Shown here piece after piece: positions 1 through 9,065 of a stretch of DNA of 64,000 nucleotides; within the stretch, counting starts at the first letter, position 1; each line of letters starts with the position of its first letter. The stretch spans positions 110,911-174,910 of the forward strand of contig NZ_BBIV01000011.1 of assembly GCF_000730665.1 (NCBI RefSeq), written 5' to 3'. This DNA is from Pseudomonas plecoglossicida NBRC 103162 = DSM 15088 (GTDB lineage Bacteria; Pseudomonadota; Gammaproteobacteria; Pseudomonadales; Pseudomonadaceae). The notes under the pieces are model-generated. The model was not told where the DNA came from and ran no database searches. It was given only the letters and a program-made list of their open reading frames with translations. Position numbers and translations under genes: made by a program.

Positions 1-1650
1 GGAGGCATGAACCATGCTGAAGGAATCTTCCACGGTGACTGCCTGCGGCCCTTCGGACTGCAGGTCGATGTCGGTGCGCCCCAGGCACGGCAGGATCAGC
101 GCCTGCTGGCCGTGGATCAGGTGGCTGCGGTTGAGCTTGGTGCTGATCTGCACGGTCAGCGCACAGTTGCGCAGGGCCTGGGCGGTACGTTCGGTGTCCG
201 GGGTCGCTTGGGCGAAGTTGCCGCCCAGGCCGATGAAGACCTTGGCACGGCCCTCGAGCATGGCGTGGATGGCTTCGACGGTGTTGTGGCCGTTGTGACG
301 CGGCACGGGGAAGTCGAAGCGCTTTTCGATGGCATCGAGCAGTGCCTGCGGCGGGCGCTCGTTGATGCCCATGGTGCGGTCGCCTTGCACGTTGCTGTGG
401 CCGCGCACGGGGCACAAGCCGGCACCGGGCGCGCCGATATTGCCGCGCAGCATCTGCAGGTTGACGATTTCCTGGATGGTCGCCACCGAATGGCGGTGCT
501 GGGTGATGCCCATCGCCCAGCACATGATCACCCGCTTGCCCCGGCAGTACATGCGTGCGGCCAGCTCGATGTCGGCCAGCGCCAGGCCGGATTGTTCCTG
601 GATGTGCTGCCACGGCGTGGCATCCACCGCTGCCAGGTACGCGTCGACGCCCTGGCCATGCTCGGCGATGAACACATGGTCGAACACGGCAGGCTCGCCC
701 TTGGCCTGGGCTTCGCGGTCCCATTGCAGGACGAACTTGGCCATGCCGCGCAGCATCGCCATGTCACCGCCCAAGCCTGGGCGGAAGAACGCCGTGTTGG
801 TCGGGCGGTCGCTGTTGGTGAGCATCTCCAGTGGGTTCTGCGGGTGCTGGAAGCGCTCCAGGCCTCGTTCCTTGAGCGGGTTGACGCACACCACCTGGGC
901 CCCGCGCTTCACCGCGTCACGCAGCGGGTCGAGCATGCGCGGGTGGTTGGTGCCGGGGTTCTGTCCCCAGACGAAGATCGCGTCGGCGTGCTCGAAATCG
1001 TCGAAGGTGACCGTGCCCTTGCCGACCCCGACGCTCTGCCCCAGGGCCACGCCGCTGGCTTCGTGGCACATGTTCGAGCAGTCGGGGAAGTTGTTGGTGC
1101 CGTAGGCGCGCACGAACAGCTGATAGAGAAACGCCGCTTCGTTGCTGGCGCGCCCCGAGGTGTAGAACTCGGCCTGGTCCGGGCTGGTCAGCTTGTTCAG
1201 TTCGCGGGCGATAAGGGCAAAGGCAGCGTCCCAGGCGATGGGCCGGTAGCGGTCGCTGGCCGGGTCGTAGGCCATAGGTTCGGTCAGGCGGCCCTGGTAT
1301 TCGAGCCAGTAGTCGCTTTGCTGGCGCAGCGCGCTCACGCTGTAGCGGGCGAAGAAGGCCGCGTCGACACGGCGCTTGGTGGCTTCCCAGTTGACCGCCT
1401 TGGCGCCGTTCTCGCAGAACTTGACCATGCCGCTTTCCGGCGAGTCGCCCCAGGCGCAGCCAGGGCAGTCGAAGCCGCCGTTCTGGTTGGTCTTGAGCAG
1501 CGCGCGGATGTTCTTCAGCGCATTGTCGCTGCCGACCCAGGCCTTGGCCACGCTGCGCAGCGCGCCCCAACCGCCGGCAGGGCCGTGGTAGGGCTGGTAA
1601 CGAGGGGAGGAGGCTGGGGCGTTGTCAGGAAGGTTCTGGTACGAGGTCAC
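1..1650 (-). CDS. FdhF/YdeP-family molybdopterin oxidoreductase (partial, C-terminus beyond window)
   Basis: The minus strand is open from a GTG at 1650 to the window edge (550 codons). The N-terminus carries the conserved FDCPGCAWGD segment of the YdeP group, followed by molybdopterin-dependent oxidoreductase sequence. The family is about 770 residues, so roughly the last 200 are missing. The GTG lies 5 nt after the fdhD stop, and the GGAG near the end of fdhD is its likely ribosome binding site. Co-transcription with fdhD fits, because FdhD sulfurates the molybdenum cofactor of formate dehydrogenase-type enzymes. YdeP proteins are formate dehydrogenase-like, but their substrate is poorly established. 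The long + strand frame here is antisense shadow. Confidence 0.85.
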   Translation of the reverse strand, partial: MTSYQNLPDNAPASSPRYQPYHGPAGGWGALRSVAKAWVGSDNALKNIRALLKTNQNGGFDCPGCAWGDSPESGMVKFCENGAKAVNWEATKRRVDAAFFARYSVSALRQQSDYWLEYQGRLTEPMAYDPASDRYRPIAWDAAFALIARELNKLTSPDQAEFYTSGRASNEAAFLYQLFVRAYGTNNFPDCSNMCHEASGVALGQSVGVGKGTVTFDDFEHADAIFVWGQNPGTNHPRMLDPLRDAVKRGAQVVCVNPLKERGLERFQHPQNPLEMLTNSDRPTNTAFFRPGLGGDMAMLRGMAKFVLQWDREAQAKGEPAVFDHVFIAEHGQGVDAYLAAVDATPWQHIQEQSGLALADIELAARMYCRGKRVIMCWAMGITQHRHSVATIQEIVNLQMLRGNIGAPGAGLCPVRGHSNVQGDRTMGINERPPQALLDAIEKRFDFPVPRHNGHNTVEAIHAMLEGRAKVFIGLGGNFAQATPDTERTAQALRNCALTVQISTKLNRSHLIHGQQALILPCLGRTDIDLQSEGPQAVTVEDSFSMVHAS

Positions 1651-1655
1651 GGCTG

Positions 1656-2486
1656 TTACGACTCCGCCGCTGGGCTATAGACCCGCGGTGCACTGTGTTT
1701 GGGCAGGTGGATGAGGTTGAGGTTGTGCTTGCGTGCCCATTGCAGGGCGAGGCCGGTCGGTGCCGACAGGCTGACCAGGGTCTGGATGCCGGCGCGCAGG
1801 ACTTTCTGGATCAACTCCAGGCTGCAGCGGCTGGTGACGATGGCCAGGCCGCCGGTGGTGCTGATGCCTTGGCGCAGCAAGGCACCGATCAGCTTGTCGA
1901 GGGCGTTGTGCCGGCCGATGTCTTCGCGACCCAGCAGCAGTTCGCCCTGTGCCTTCATGAACAAGGCTGCATGCACCGCACCGCAGTGCCGACCCAGTGG
2001 GGTGAAGGCGTCGATGCGTTCACGCAGGCCGGCAAGCCACTGCGCGGGCGGCAAGGGTGCGCCTGCCAGTGCGTTCAGTTCCGGCAAGGCCTGCTCCAGC
2101 GCTTCGACCCCACACAACCCGCACCCGCTGGTGCCGGCCAGTTGGCGGCGCTGGTTCTTCAGGTTCCAGAACGCACGGCTGGAAATCTCCAGGTCGGCGT
2201 ACATCGCCGAACCGCTGCCGGAGAGTTTCAGGTCGTAGATTTCGTCCGTGCCGTCGACGATGCCACTGCCGACGCTGAAGCCGACCGCGAAGTCTTCCAG
2301 GTCGGTCGGGCTGACCAGCATGACCGCCTGGCTGAGGCCGTTGTAGGCGATGGCCAATGCGACTTCTTCGGCCAGTGGCGTGCAGGCGCGCTCGCCGTCG
2401 CTCAGTTGCACGTAGTCGTAAGTGTTGCTGGCGGCGGGCATGTCCAGGGGCGTGGAGGCCGCGCAGACCGGAGGTTTGCTTTGCAT
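1656..2486 (-). CDS. fdhD: FdhD, sulfurtransferase for formate dehydrogenase molybdenum cofactor
   Basis: The 276-residue protein has the FdhD core with the conserved CGLC motif at residues 122-125, the persulfide-carrying cysteine pair. FdhD takes sulfur from a cysteine desulfurase and passes it to the bis-MGD cofactor before insertion in the apo-enzyme. It is the upstream gene of a two-gene unit with the YdeP-like oxidoreductase (5 nt gap). The ATG at 2486 gives a length normal for the family. The first 20 or so residues look poorly conserved. The 175-bp gap to the divergent LysM gene must hold both promoters; I could not pick boxes. Confidence 0.93.
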   Translation of the reverse strand: MQSKPPVCAASTPLDMPAASNTYDYVQLSDGERACTPLAEEVALAIAYNGLSQAVMLVSPTDLEDFAVGFSVGSGIVDGTDEIYDLKLSGSGSAMYADLEISSRAFWNLKNQRRQLAGTSGCGLCGVEALEQALPELNALAGAPLPPAQWLAGLRERIDAFTPLGRHCGAVHAALFMKAQGELLLGREDIGRHNALDKLIGALLRQGISTTGGLAIVTSRCSLELIQKVLRAGIQTLVSLSAPTGLALQWARKHNLNLIHLPKHSAPRVYSPAAES

Positions 2487-2661
2487 CGGGGGCTGACTAC
2501 CGGCGGCTGTTCGATAGCACCAGCCTAGGCGCGTGCGCCGGTTGCGTCTAATCGCTAGGGTCTATGCCTTGATAGAGCGCGTCGATGGGTCGCAGAGGGC
2601 GGGGAGGGCAATCCTGGCCTAGACTCCTTGCTCCGAGGTTAACGTCAACAAGGAGCGCGTC

Positions 2662-3102
2662 ATGAGTCTGTTCAGTTTCGTGAAGGAAGCCGGCGAGAAG
2701 TTGATCGACCTGCTGACCCCCGGCAATGCCAATGCCGAGGAGCAGCTGAAGAAACACGTGGAGAGTGTCGGCCTGGGCAACCCCAACATCACCGCCACTG
2801 TAACGGGTGACACGATCACCCTCAAGGGCGAGGTGGCCAGCCAGGAGGAGAAGGAGAAGATCATCCTGGCGGCGGGCAATATCAATGGTGTGGCCAGCGT
2901 CGATGACCAGATTACCGTGACCGGGCCGGTGGTCAAGGCTGCGCGGTTCGTTACCGTGAAGTCGGGTGACACGCTGTCGGCCATTTCCGTAGTCGTGTAT
3001 GGCAATGCCAACCAGTACAACAAGATCTTCGAGGCCAACAAGCCGATGCTCAAGCATCCGGACAAGATCTATCCGGGGCAGGTCCTGCGTATTCCTGACT
3101 GA
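2662..3102 (+). CDS. lysM: BON-LysM protein (Kbp/YgaU-like)
   Basis: The 146-residue protein has a BON domain at about 20-90 and a C-terminal LysM domain at about 95-145 (TVKSGDTLSAIS through PGQVLRIPD). It has no signal peptide. The size and order match E. coli YgaU/Kbp, a cytoplasmic potassium-binding protein, and Pseudomonas proteins usually annotated as peptidoglycan-binding LysM. The potassium role is inferred from family membership only. The ribosome binding site is AAGGAG, about 10 nt before the ATG. It is monocistronic and ends just before a REP pair. Confidence 0.9.
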   Translation: MSLFSFVKEAGEKLIDLLTPGNANAEEQLKKHVESVGLGNPNITATVTGDTITLKGEVASQEEKEKIILAAGNINGVASVDDQITVTGPVVKAARFVTVKSGDTLSAISVVVYGNANQYNKIFEANKPMLKHPDKIYPGQVLRIPD

Positions 3103-3117
3103 TGGATCCGTAGAGGC

Positions 3118-3190
3118 TTCATCGCCGGCAAGCCGGCTCCCACAAGGATCTTCATTGTCTGTGTGGGAGCCGGCTTGCCGGCGATGAGGC
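3118..3190. repeat. Inverted REP pair
   Basis: Two copies of the local REP unit (core ATCGCCGGCAAGCCGGCTCC) face each other across about 20 nt between the ends of lysM (+) and yrfG (-). The convergent position is typical. The pair can fold into a long stem and may help end transcription from both sides. Confidence 0.85.
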
Positions 3191-3192
3191 CC

Positions 3193-3855
3193 TTACAGAC
3201 CCACCAGCAAGTCCCGGTAATCCTCGACCGCCGCGAACTCCTGGGTATCGCGCGGCGCTGCCTGGCTGTCTGGCTGGCGCACCGCCAGGAGATGCGCCAC
3301 GCCAAACCGCCGCGCACTGCGCAGGATGGCCAGGGTGTCGTCGATGAACAGGCTGCGCCCCGGCTGGAAGCCGATATCCGCCTGCAGCGCATCCCAGAAC
3401 TGCGGACTCTCCTTGGGATACCCATAGTCATGCGAACTGATCAGCCGTTCGAAATACGGCGCCAGTTCCACCCGCTCCAGCTTCAGCGACAGCGAATCGC
3501 GATGGGCATTGGTGATCATCACCACGCGCTTGCCCGCCTGGCGGATCGCTGCCAGGAACGTGTCGGCATCGGGCCGCAGGGCGATCAGGTCGGCGATCTC
3601 GCGCTTGAGCTCGCGGATCGGCAGGTTCAGCTCGCGGCTCCAGAAATCCAGGCAATACCAATTCAGTGTGCCGGCATTACGCTCGAACAGCGGCTGCAGC
3701 TCTATTTCCGCCATGGCCCGGCTCACTCCGTGCAGCTCGGCGTAGCGCTGGGGCAGGTGGTCGAGCCAGAAGCGGTTGTCGTAGTGCAGGTCGAGCAGGG
3801 TACCGTCCATGTCCAGCAGGACGGTATCGATGTCGGACCAGGGAAGAACAGGCAT
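3193..3855 (-). CDS. yrfG: YrfG, HAD-family nucleotide 5'-phosphatase (GMP/IMP nucleotidase)
   Basis: From the ATG at 3855 the protein is 220 residues, the usual YrfG length; a longer open frame exists upstream but adds non-conserved sequence. HAD motif I is DMDGT at residues 15-19, and motif II is the ITNAH segment. The family dephosphorylates purine 5'-nucleotides. It diverges from nudE with a 64-nt gap, and yrfG next to nudE and cysQ is a recurrent arrangement for nucleotide housekeeping. The gene is intact. Confidence 0.9.
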   Translation of the reverse strand: MPVLPWSDIDTVLLDMDGTLLDLHYDNRFWLDHLPQRYAELHGVSRAMAEIELQPLFERNAGTLNWYCLDFWSRELNLPIRELKREIADLIALRPDADTFLAAIRQAGKRVVMITNAHRDSLSLKLERVELAPYFERLISSHDYGYPKESPQFWDALQADIGFQPGRSLFIDDTLAILRSARRFGVAHLLAVRQPDSQAAPRDTQEFAAVEDYRDLLVGL

Positions 3856-3919
3856 GGGAAACTCTCGTTCAGTCGGCAAGCCACGGTATAGTAACCCGTT
3901 CACGCCAAGGAGCCGCCCC

Positions 3920-4486
3920 ATGCGCCAGAAACCCACCGTCCTCAGCCGCGAAATCGTCGCCAGCAGCCGCCTGTTCCGCGTCGAAGCCGTACAGCTGCGT
4001 TTCAGCAACGGCAACGAGCGCACCTACGAGCGCTTGGTCGGGCGTGGCAATGGCTATGGCGCCGTGATGATCGTGGCCATGCTCGACGCCGAGCACGCGG
4101 TGCTGGTCGAGGAATACTGCGGCGGCACCGACGAATACGAACTGTCCTTGCCCAAGGGTCTGATCGAACCGGGCGAGGACGTGCTGGCAGCGGCAGACCG
4201 GGAGCTCAAGGAAGAAGCCGGCTTCGGCGCACGCCAGCTGGAGCACCTGACCGAACTGTCGCTGTCGCCGGGCTACATGAGCCAGAAGATCCAGGTGGTG
4301 CTGGCCAGTGACTTGTACGAAGAGCGCCTGGAAGGCGACGAGCCCGAGCCGATGCGCGTCGACAAGGTCAACCTACGCGAGCTCTCGGCCCTGGCCATGC
4401 ACCCGCAGTTCACCGAAGGACGGGCGTTGGCGGCGCTGTACCTGGCCCGTGACCTGCTTATCCAGCGGGGGCTGTTCGAGGCATGA
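3920..4486 (+). CDS. nudE: NudE, ADP compounds hydrolase (Nudix)
   Basis: The 188-residue protein carries a complete Nudix box at residues 80-102 (G, then E86, RE at 94-95 and EE at 98-99). NudE hydrolyses ADP-ribose, Ap3A, NADH and similar compounds to nucleoside monophosphates. The ATG at 3920 follows a GGAG-like site and agrees with family length; the open frame extends upstream to 3809 without conserved sequence. Its end overlaps cysQ by 4 nt (ATGA), so translation is coupled. Confidence 0.92.
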   Translation: MRQKPTVLSREIVASSRLFRVEAVQLRFSNGNERTYERLVGRGNGYGAVMIVAMLDAEHAVLVEEYCGGTDEYELSLPKGLIEPGEDVLAAADRELKEEAGFGARQLEHLTELSLSPGYMSQKIQVVLASDLYEERLEGDEPEPMRVDKVNLRELSALAMHPQFTEGRALAALYLARDLLIQRGLFEA

Positions 4487-5310
4487 ACGACCAGCAACTG
4501 ATGCATGAAGTGGTCAAGCTGGCCAGTCTGGCTGGCGAGGCGATCCTGCCGTTCTGGCGCGCCGATGTCGCTGTTGCCAACAAGGCCGACGACTCACCGG
4601 TGACCGCTGCCGACCTGGCGGCGCACCGCGTGATCGCCGACGGCCTGCAGGCGTTGGCGCCGCAGATTCCGGTGCTTTCCGAGGAAGACTGCAATATCCC
4701 CCTGGCCACGCGCCAGGGCTGGCAACGCTGGTGGCTGGTCGACCCGCTCGACGGCACCAAGGAATTCATCGCCGGCAGCGAAGAGTTCACTGTCAACATC
4801 GCCTTGATCGAGAACGGTGAGGTGGTGTTTGGCGTGGTGTCGATGCCGACCAGCGGGCGCTGCTATTTCGGCGGTCGTGCCCTGGGCGCCTGGCGCACTG
4901 ACGCGGGCAGCGATGCCCTGCCGATCCAGGTGCGCAACGCGCCGCCTGCCGATGGCCGCTTCACCGTAGTGGCCAGCCGTCGCCACTCCAGCCCGGAGCA
5001 GGAAGCGTTGCTGGCTGGCCTGGGGACTGCAGTGGGTGAGCTGGCGCTGGCGAACATCGGTAGCTCGCTCAAGTTCTGCCTGCTGGCCGAAGGCAGCGCC
5101 GACTGCTACCCGCGCCTGGCGCCGACTTCGCAGTGGGACACCGCGGCTGCACAGGGCGTGCTGGAAGGCGCCGGGGGCGAGGTGATCGACCTGGAGGGCC
5201 TGCCGTTCCGTTACCCCGCGCGCGAGTCGCTGCTCAACCCGTTCTTCCTGGCCTTGCCTGCTGCGGCGGTGTGGCGGCAGGCGTTCATCGAACAGCATAT
5301 CAAGCGCTGA
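4483..5310 (+). CDS. cysQ: CysQ, 3'(2'),5'-bisphosphate nucleotidase
   Basis: The 275-residue protein belongs to the inositol monophosphatase superfamily. It has the metal-binding acidic pair EED at 67-69, DPLDGT at 87-92 and the C-terminal WDTAA segment. CysQ removes the 3'-phosphate from PAP formed in sulfate assimilation, recycling AMP. The start overlaps the end of nudE (ATGA). Pairing with NudE, another housecleaning hydrolase, is common in gammaproteobacteria. A fragment of a REP core follows the stop at about 5320. Confidence 0.94.
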   Translation: MNDQQLMHEVVKLASLAGEAILPFWRADVAVANKADDSPVTAADLAAHRVIADGLQALAPQIPVLSEEDCNIPLATRQGWQRWWLVDPLDGTKEFIAGSEEFTVNIALIENGEVVFGVVSMPTSGRCYFGGRALGAWRTDAGSDALPIQVRNAPPADGRFTVVASRRHSSPEQEALLAGLGTAVGELALANIGSSLKFCLLAEGSADCYPRLAPTSQWDTAAAQGVLEGAGGEVIDLEGLPFRYPARESLLNPFFLALPAAAVWRQAFIEQHIKR

Positions 5311-5353
5311 AGGCAGGCCCGGCCCTATCGCCGGCAAGGCCAACAAAGCATGA

Positions 5354-5809
5354 TCAGCGGTGCAGGACGTACTGCCCGCTGAACTTGACGGCAGCCTCGT
5401 CGCTGCCAGCATTGCTCACCGTGGTCTCCAGCGTCAGCCGCGCTCGACCGCGGCGCTGGTACATCGTGAGGAACCGCTCCCAGGTCTTCTCGTCCGGCGC
5501 CGTACAGCGTGCCAGCGCAGCGCCGGTGACCGGCAGCGGATAGCTGATCTGCCCCTCCTGAATGACGATATGCCCGTCATCGATACCCAGTTCACGCAGG
5601 CGCAGGTGCAGCCAGCCCCAGCCCACCAGCACTGCGGCGCAGTACAGGCTGCCGCCGAACATCGTGCTCTTGTGATTGACGTTGGCAGCCAGCGGCAGTT
5701 GCAGGCGCAGGGTATGGGCATGCCAATCGATGACCTCCATGCCCATTTCACGGGTCAGCGGGATGTCGCCGTGCAGAACGGACTGCAGGTATTGGCTATC
5801 GGAACTCAT
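5354..5809 (-). CDS. YiiD-type hotdog thioesterase domain protein
   Basis: The 151-residue protein resembles the C-terminal thioesterase domain of YiiD (NHKSTMFGGSLYCAA segment, then the EGQISYPLPV strand). It lacks the GNAT half found in E. coli YiiD/FabY. The likely activity is an acyl-thioesterase of unknown substrate in the cytoplasm. Its ATG overlaps the stop of the sigma-54 response regulator by 4 nt, so it is the last gene of the rfbC-rfbD-sensor-regulator string, although a functional link is not evident. Confidence 0.8.
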   Translation of the reverse strand: MSSDSQYLQSVLHGDIPLTREMGMEVIDWHAHTLRLQLPLAANVNHKSTMFGGSLYCAAVLVGWGWLHLRLRELGIDDGHIVIQEGQISYPLPVTGAALARCTAPDEKTWERFLTMYQRRGRARLTLETTVSNAGSDEAAVKFSGQYVLHR

Positions 5810-7215
5810 GGGCGGTTTTCCTCGTGGTCGTCGGGCCCGCTGTTGCCACCTTCGAAATGCAGGCCGTGTTTGCGCAACTTGTCGTGCAGGGTCTTGCGCG
5901 GGATGCCGAGGGCTTCGGCGAGGCTGCGCATGGAGCTATGGGGCTGGGCCAGTTCGGCGGCGATCAGCGAGCGCTCGAAGCGCTCGACCTGCTCGCTGAG
6001 GTTGCCCAGCAGGATCGGTGTCGCAGCGGGCACTGTCGCGCTTACCTCGCCGTCGAGGGCCAGCTCCAGGCCAAGGGCGAAGCGCTCGGCGGCATTCTGC
6101 AGTTCACGCACGTTGCCCGGCCAGCCGTGACGCAGCAGCATGGCGCGCTGCGCCGGTTGCAGGCTGTGCGGGGCCAGGCCGTGGCGCTGGCTGGCAGCAT
6201 CGGCGAAGTGCTGGAACAGCACCAGGATGTCGTCGCCGCGCTCGCGCAACGGTGGAATGCGCAGTGGGGCGACGTTCAGGCGGTAGTACAGGTCGGCGCG
6301 AAAACGGCCCTGGTCGGCGGCCTGGCGCAGGTCTTCCTTGGTCGCGGCGATGATGCGGATGTCCAGCGGGATCAGCTGGTTGCCGCCCAGGCGCTCGACC
6401 ACGCGCTCCTGCAGCAGGCGCAGCAGCTTCACCTGCACGTCCAGGCTCATGCTCTCGATCTCGTCGAGGAACAGCGTGCCGCCGTTGGCGAATTCGAACT
6501 TGCCGATACGGCGCTTCTGCGCGCCGGTGAACGCCCCGGGCTCGTGGCCGAACAGTTCGCTCTCCACCACCGATTCGGCCAGCGCGCCAGCATTGATGGC
6601 GACGAAGGGCCCGTCGCGGCGGCTGGACAAGTTGTGCAGGGCACGGGCGACCACTTCTTTGCCGGCCCCGGTTTCCCCGAGGATCAGCACGTCTGCGCGG
6701 GTCCCGGCCAGGGCGCCGATCTGCTCGCGCAGGCGCTGCATGGAGGGCGACTGGCCCATCAGGCGGGTGGCCAGCTGCTGGCGGTCGCTCAGGGCCAGGC
6801 GCAGGCTGCGGTTGTCCAGCACCAGCCGACGCAGGGCCAGGGCGCGGCGCACGCTGTCGAGCAAGGCCTCGCTGGCGAAGGGCTTTTCCAGGAAATCATA
6901 GGCGCCGGCGCGCATGGCCTGCACCGCCAGTGGCACATCACCATGGCCGGTGATCAGCAGCACCGGCAGTTCGTTGTCACGCGCATGCAGCTGTTCCAGC
7001 AGTTGCAGGCCATCGATGCCGGGCATGCGAATATCGCTCACCACCACGCCAGGCCAATCGGGCTCGAGGCGTTCGGCCAGCCCCTGCGCGTCGGCCAGGG
7101 CGACCACCTGGAGCCCGGCCAGATCGAGGGTCTGGCTCAGGGCCTGGCGCAGGTGCGGGTCATCGTCGACCAGTAGCACCTGGGCCTGGCTGTCGATCGC
7201 TGTCTCGGTCGTCAT
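5806..7215 (-). CDS. Sigma-54-dependent response regulator, DctD-like
   Basis: From the ATG at 7215 the protein is 469 residues. It has a receiver domain (about 12-125, with SDIRMPG around the phospho-acceptor Asp) and an AAA+ domain with Walker A GETGAGKE, the sigma-54-contacting GAFTGA loop and Walker B FLDEIE. A Fis-type helix-turn-helix lies at about 425-455. It is an enhancer-binding activator of sigma-54 promoters. The start overlaps the kinase stop (ATGA). The closest family is DctD; MifR and AauR are similar, so the signal could be a C4-dicarboxylate, 2-oxoglutarate or an acidic amino acid. No cognate transporter is adjacent. Frame upstream of 7215 is not part of the gene. Confidence 0.9.
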   Translation of the reverse strand: MTTETAIDSQAQVLLVDDDPHLRQALSQTLDLAGLQVVALADAQGLAERLEPDWPGVVVSDIRMPGIDGLQLLEQLHARDNELPVLLITGHGDVPLAVQAMRAGAYDFLEKPFASEALLDSVRRALALRRLVLDNRSLRLALSDRQQLATRLMGQSPSMQRLREQIGALAGTRADVLILGETGAGKEVVARALHNLSSRRDGPFVAINAGALAESVVESELFGHEPGAFTGAQKRRIGKFEFANGGTLFLDEIESMSLDVQVKLLRLLQERVVERLGGNQLIPLDIRIIAATKEDLRQAADQGRFRADLYYRLNVAPLRIPPLRERGDDILVLFQHFADAASQRHGLAPHSLQPAQRAMLLRHGWPGNVRELQNAAERFALGLELALDGEVSATVPAATPILLGNLSEQVERFERSLIAAELAQPHSSMRSLAEALGIPRKTLHDKLRKHGLHFEGGNSGPDDHEENRP

Positions 7216-9026
7216 GCCGAGGGGTCCTCCGTGGGTTGCAGGTTGGCGCCGGGCGTTGCCATGCGCAGTTGCAGGGTCAGCAGGGCGCCGCCTTCCGGGT
7301 GGTTGGCCAGCAGCAGTTCGCCACCCAGGGCGCGCATCAGGCTTTCGCAGATGGCCAGGCCAAGGCCCAGGCCCTGGGTGCGGGTCTTGGTGGTGAAGAA
7401 CGGCTCCTTGGCGTGCTCCAGGGCTTGGCGGCTGAAGCCCGGGCCATTGTCGCGGATATACAGGTAGACGTAGCCCTCGCCGGTTTCGGCACTGAGCCAC
7501 AGGCGCCTCGGGTTGGCCTTTTCGGTCAAGGCGTCGAGGGCGTTGGCGAGCAGGTTGCCAAGCACCTGGCGCAGGCGTGTTTCGCCCGCCTGCACCCACA
7601 AGGTGGCGTCAGGCAGGTCGCGGATCAGCTCCACGGCCATCGCCCGGCGGCGCTTGGCCAGCAACGCCAGGGCATCGTCCAGCGCCGGCTGCAGGGCCAC
7701 GCTTTCCGGTGCATGGCGGTCGCGGCGGGCGAATGCGCGCAGGTGGGCGATGATCGACGCCATGCGACCGGTCAGTTCGCCGATCAGCTTGAGGTTGCCG
7801 CGGGCATCCTCGGTGCGCTGGTGATCGAGCAGGATCTCGGCGTTTTCCGCGTAGCTGCGGATCGCTGCGAGCGGCTGGTTGAGCTCGTGGCTGATGCTCG
7901 CCGACATGGTGCCGAGCACCGACAGCTTGCCCGCCTGCACCAGCTCGTCCTGGGTCCGCACCAGCTCCTGCTGGGCGTTCTCGCGTTCGAGCACGGCGCT
8001 CTTGAGGCGGGTGTTGAGGCCTTCGAGGTCGGCGGTGCGCTGTGCCACGCGGTGCTCCAGCTCCTGGCGGCCGCGGGCCTCGAAGCCGATGCGGTCGATG
8101 TAGTGCCGGCGCCGCTGCATCACCAGGCCGGCCAGCAGCACCAACACCAGCAGCGCTGCACCACCGATGGCCATCACCGTTTGTACCGAACGGTCGACCA
8201 GCATCCGCGGGGCCAGGAGGCTGACCTGCCAGCCGGTTTCCTTGATGTCACGGGTTTGCGTGAGCCAGGCGTCCGGGTTGAGCGCCAGGGGCTGTGGCGC
8301 CTGGGTCGGGTAAGGCTGGATGGCGATGATGGCCTGTCGCTCGGCCTCGGTCAGCGGACGGGTCGCACGAAAGCGCCAGTCAGGCCGCGAGGTGAGGATG
8401 ACCACGCCGTTGTGATCGGTCAGCAGCAGTTGCTCGGGGGTACGGCCCCACAGGGTTTCGGTGTGGTCGAGGTCGACCTTGACCACCAGCACGCCGACGA
8501 TGCGCTCGCGTTCGCGCACGGCGGCGGCGAAGAAGTAGCCACGCTTGGCCGAGGTGGTGCCCTGACCGAAGAAACGCCCCAGGTGGCCGTCCATGGCTTC
8601 GTTGAAGTACGGCCGGAAGGCGAAGTTGCGGCCGACGAAGCTGTCGCGCTTGTCCCAGTTCGAGGCCGCCAGGGTGTTGCCGCGCACGTCCATCAGGTAC
8701 ATCACTTCGGCACCGGTCTGCTGGGCGATGTCCTTGAGCAGGCGGTTGGCGTTGGTCACCGTTTCCAGCTTGAGCGGGTCGGCCAGTACCGAGCGCAGGG
8801 CGGGCAGCTCGCCGAGGATCTGCGGCAGGGTTTCGTAGCGGTGCAGGATGCCGAGCAGGTTGGCCACGTACAGGTCGAGGGTCTGGCGGTTCTGCGAGGC
8901 CAACTGGTCCTGGTAGTAGCGTTCGGCGAGGTGGTTCAGCGGCCACAGCAGCGATGCCAGGCACAGGGCCAGCAAGGCCAGGCTGCGCCAGCGGGGACGG
9001 CGTGGGGGCGTCGGTGTTGCAATCAT
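7212..9026 (-). CDS. Sensor histidine kinase, DctB-like
   Basis: The 604-residue protein has a first membrane segment at about 14-34, a periplasmic tandem-PAS (dCache) sensor and a second membrane segment near 280-300. A coiled-coil linker leads to the HisKA domain (H-box SISHELNQPL) and the ATPase domain with DNGPGF and the GLGLGLAI loop. The sensor contains the FRPYF segment typical of dicarboxylate-sensing DctB. It phosphorylates the downstream regulator, with which it overlaps. It lies 39 nt behind rfbD on the same strand, so it may be read in part from the rfbC promoter. Confidence 0.9.
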   Translation of the reverse strand: MIATPTPPRRPRWRSLALLALCLASLLWPLNHLAERYYQDQLASQNRQTLDLYVANLLGILHRYETLPQILGELPALRSVLADPLKLETVTNANRLLKDIAQQTGAEVMYLMDVRGNTLAASNWDKRDSFVGRNFAFRPYFNEAMDGHLGRFFGQGTTSAKRGYFFAAAVRERERIVGVLVVKVDLDHTETLWGRTPEQLLLTDHNGVVILTSRPDWRFRATRPLTEAERQAIIAIQPYPTQAPQPLALNPDAWLTQTRDIKETGWQVSLLAPRMLVDRSVQTVMAIGGAALLVLVLLAGLVMQRRRHYIDRIGFEARGRQELEHRVAQRTADLEGLNTRLKSAVLERENAQQELVRTQDELVQAGKLSVLGTMSASISHELNQPLAAIRSYAENAEILLDHQRTEDARGNLKLIGELTGRMASIIAHLRAFARRDRHAPESVALQPALDDALALLAKRRRAMAVELIRDLPDATLWVQAGETRLRQVLGNLLANALDALTEKANPRRLWLSAETGEGYVYLYIRDNGPGFSRQALEHAKEPFFTTKTRTQGLGLGLAICESLMRALGGELLLANHPEGGALLTLQLRMATPGANLQPTEDPSA

Positions 9027-9035
9027 TTGCGTGGA

Positions 9036-9057
9036 TGCGCCAGAAGAGTCTGGCGCA
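9036..9057 (-). other. Perfect 9-bp stem between rfbD and the sensor kinase
   Basis: TGCGCCAGA and TCTGGCGCA form a perfect stem with a 4-nt loop in the 39-nt gap. No T-run follows in either direction, so it is not a complete intrinsic terminator. It may act as a processing or mRNA-stability element that separates rfbCD expression from the two-component genes. Confidence 0.5.
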
Positions 9058-9065
9058 ATTATGCG

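Noticed and set aside
9036..9057. Intrinsic terminator between rfbD and the sensor kinase
   Set aside because: The stem is perfect but neither strand has a T-run after it; listed only as a hairpin.
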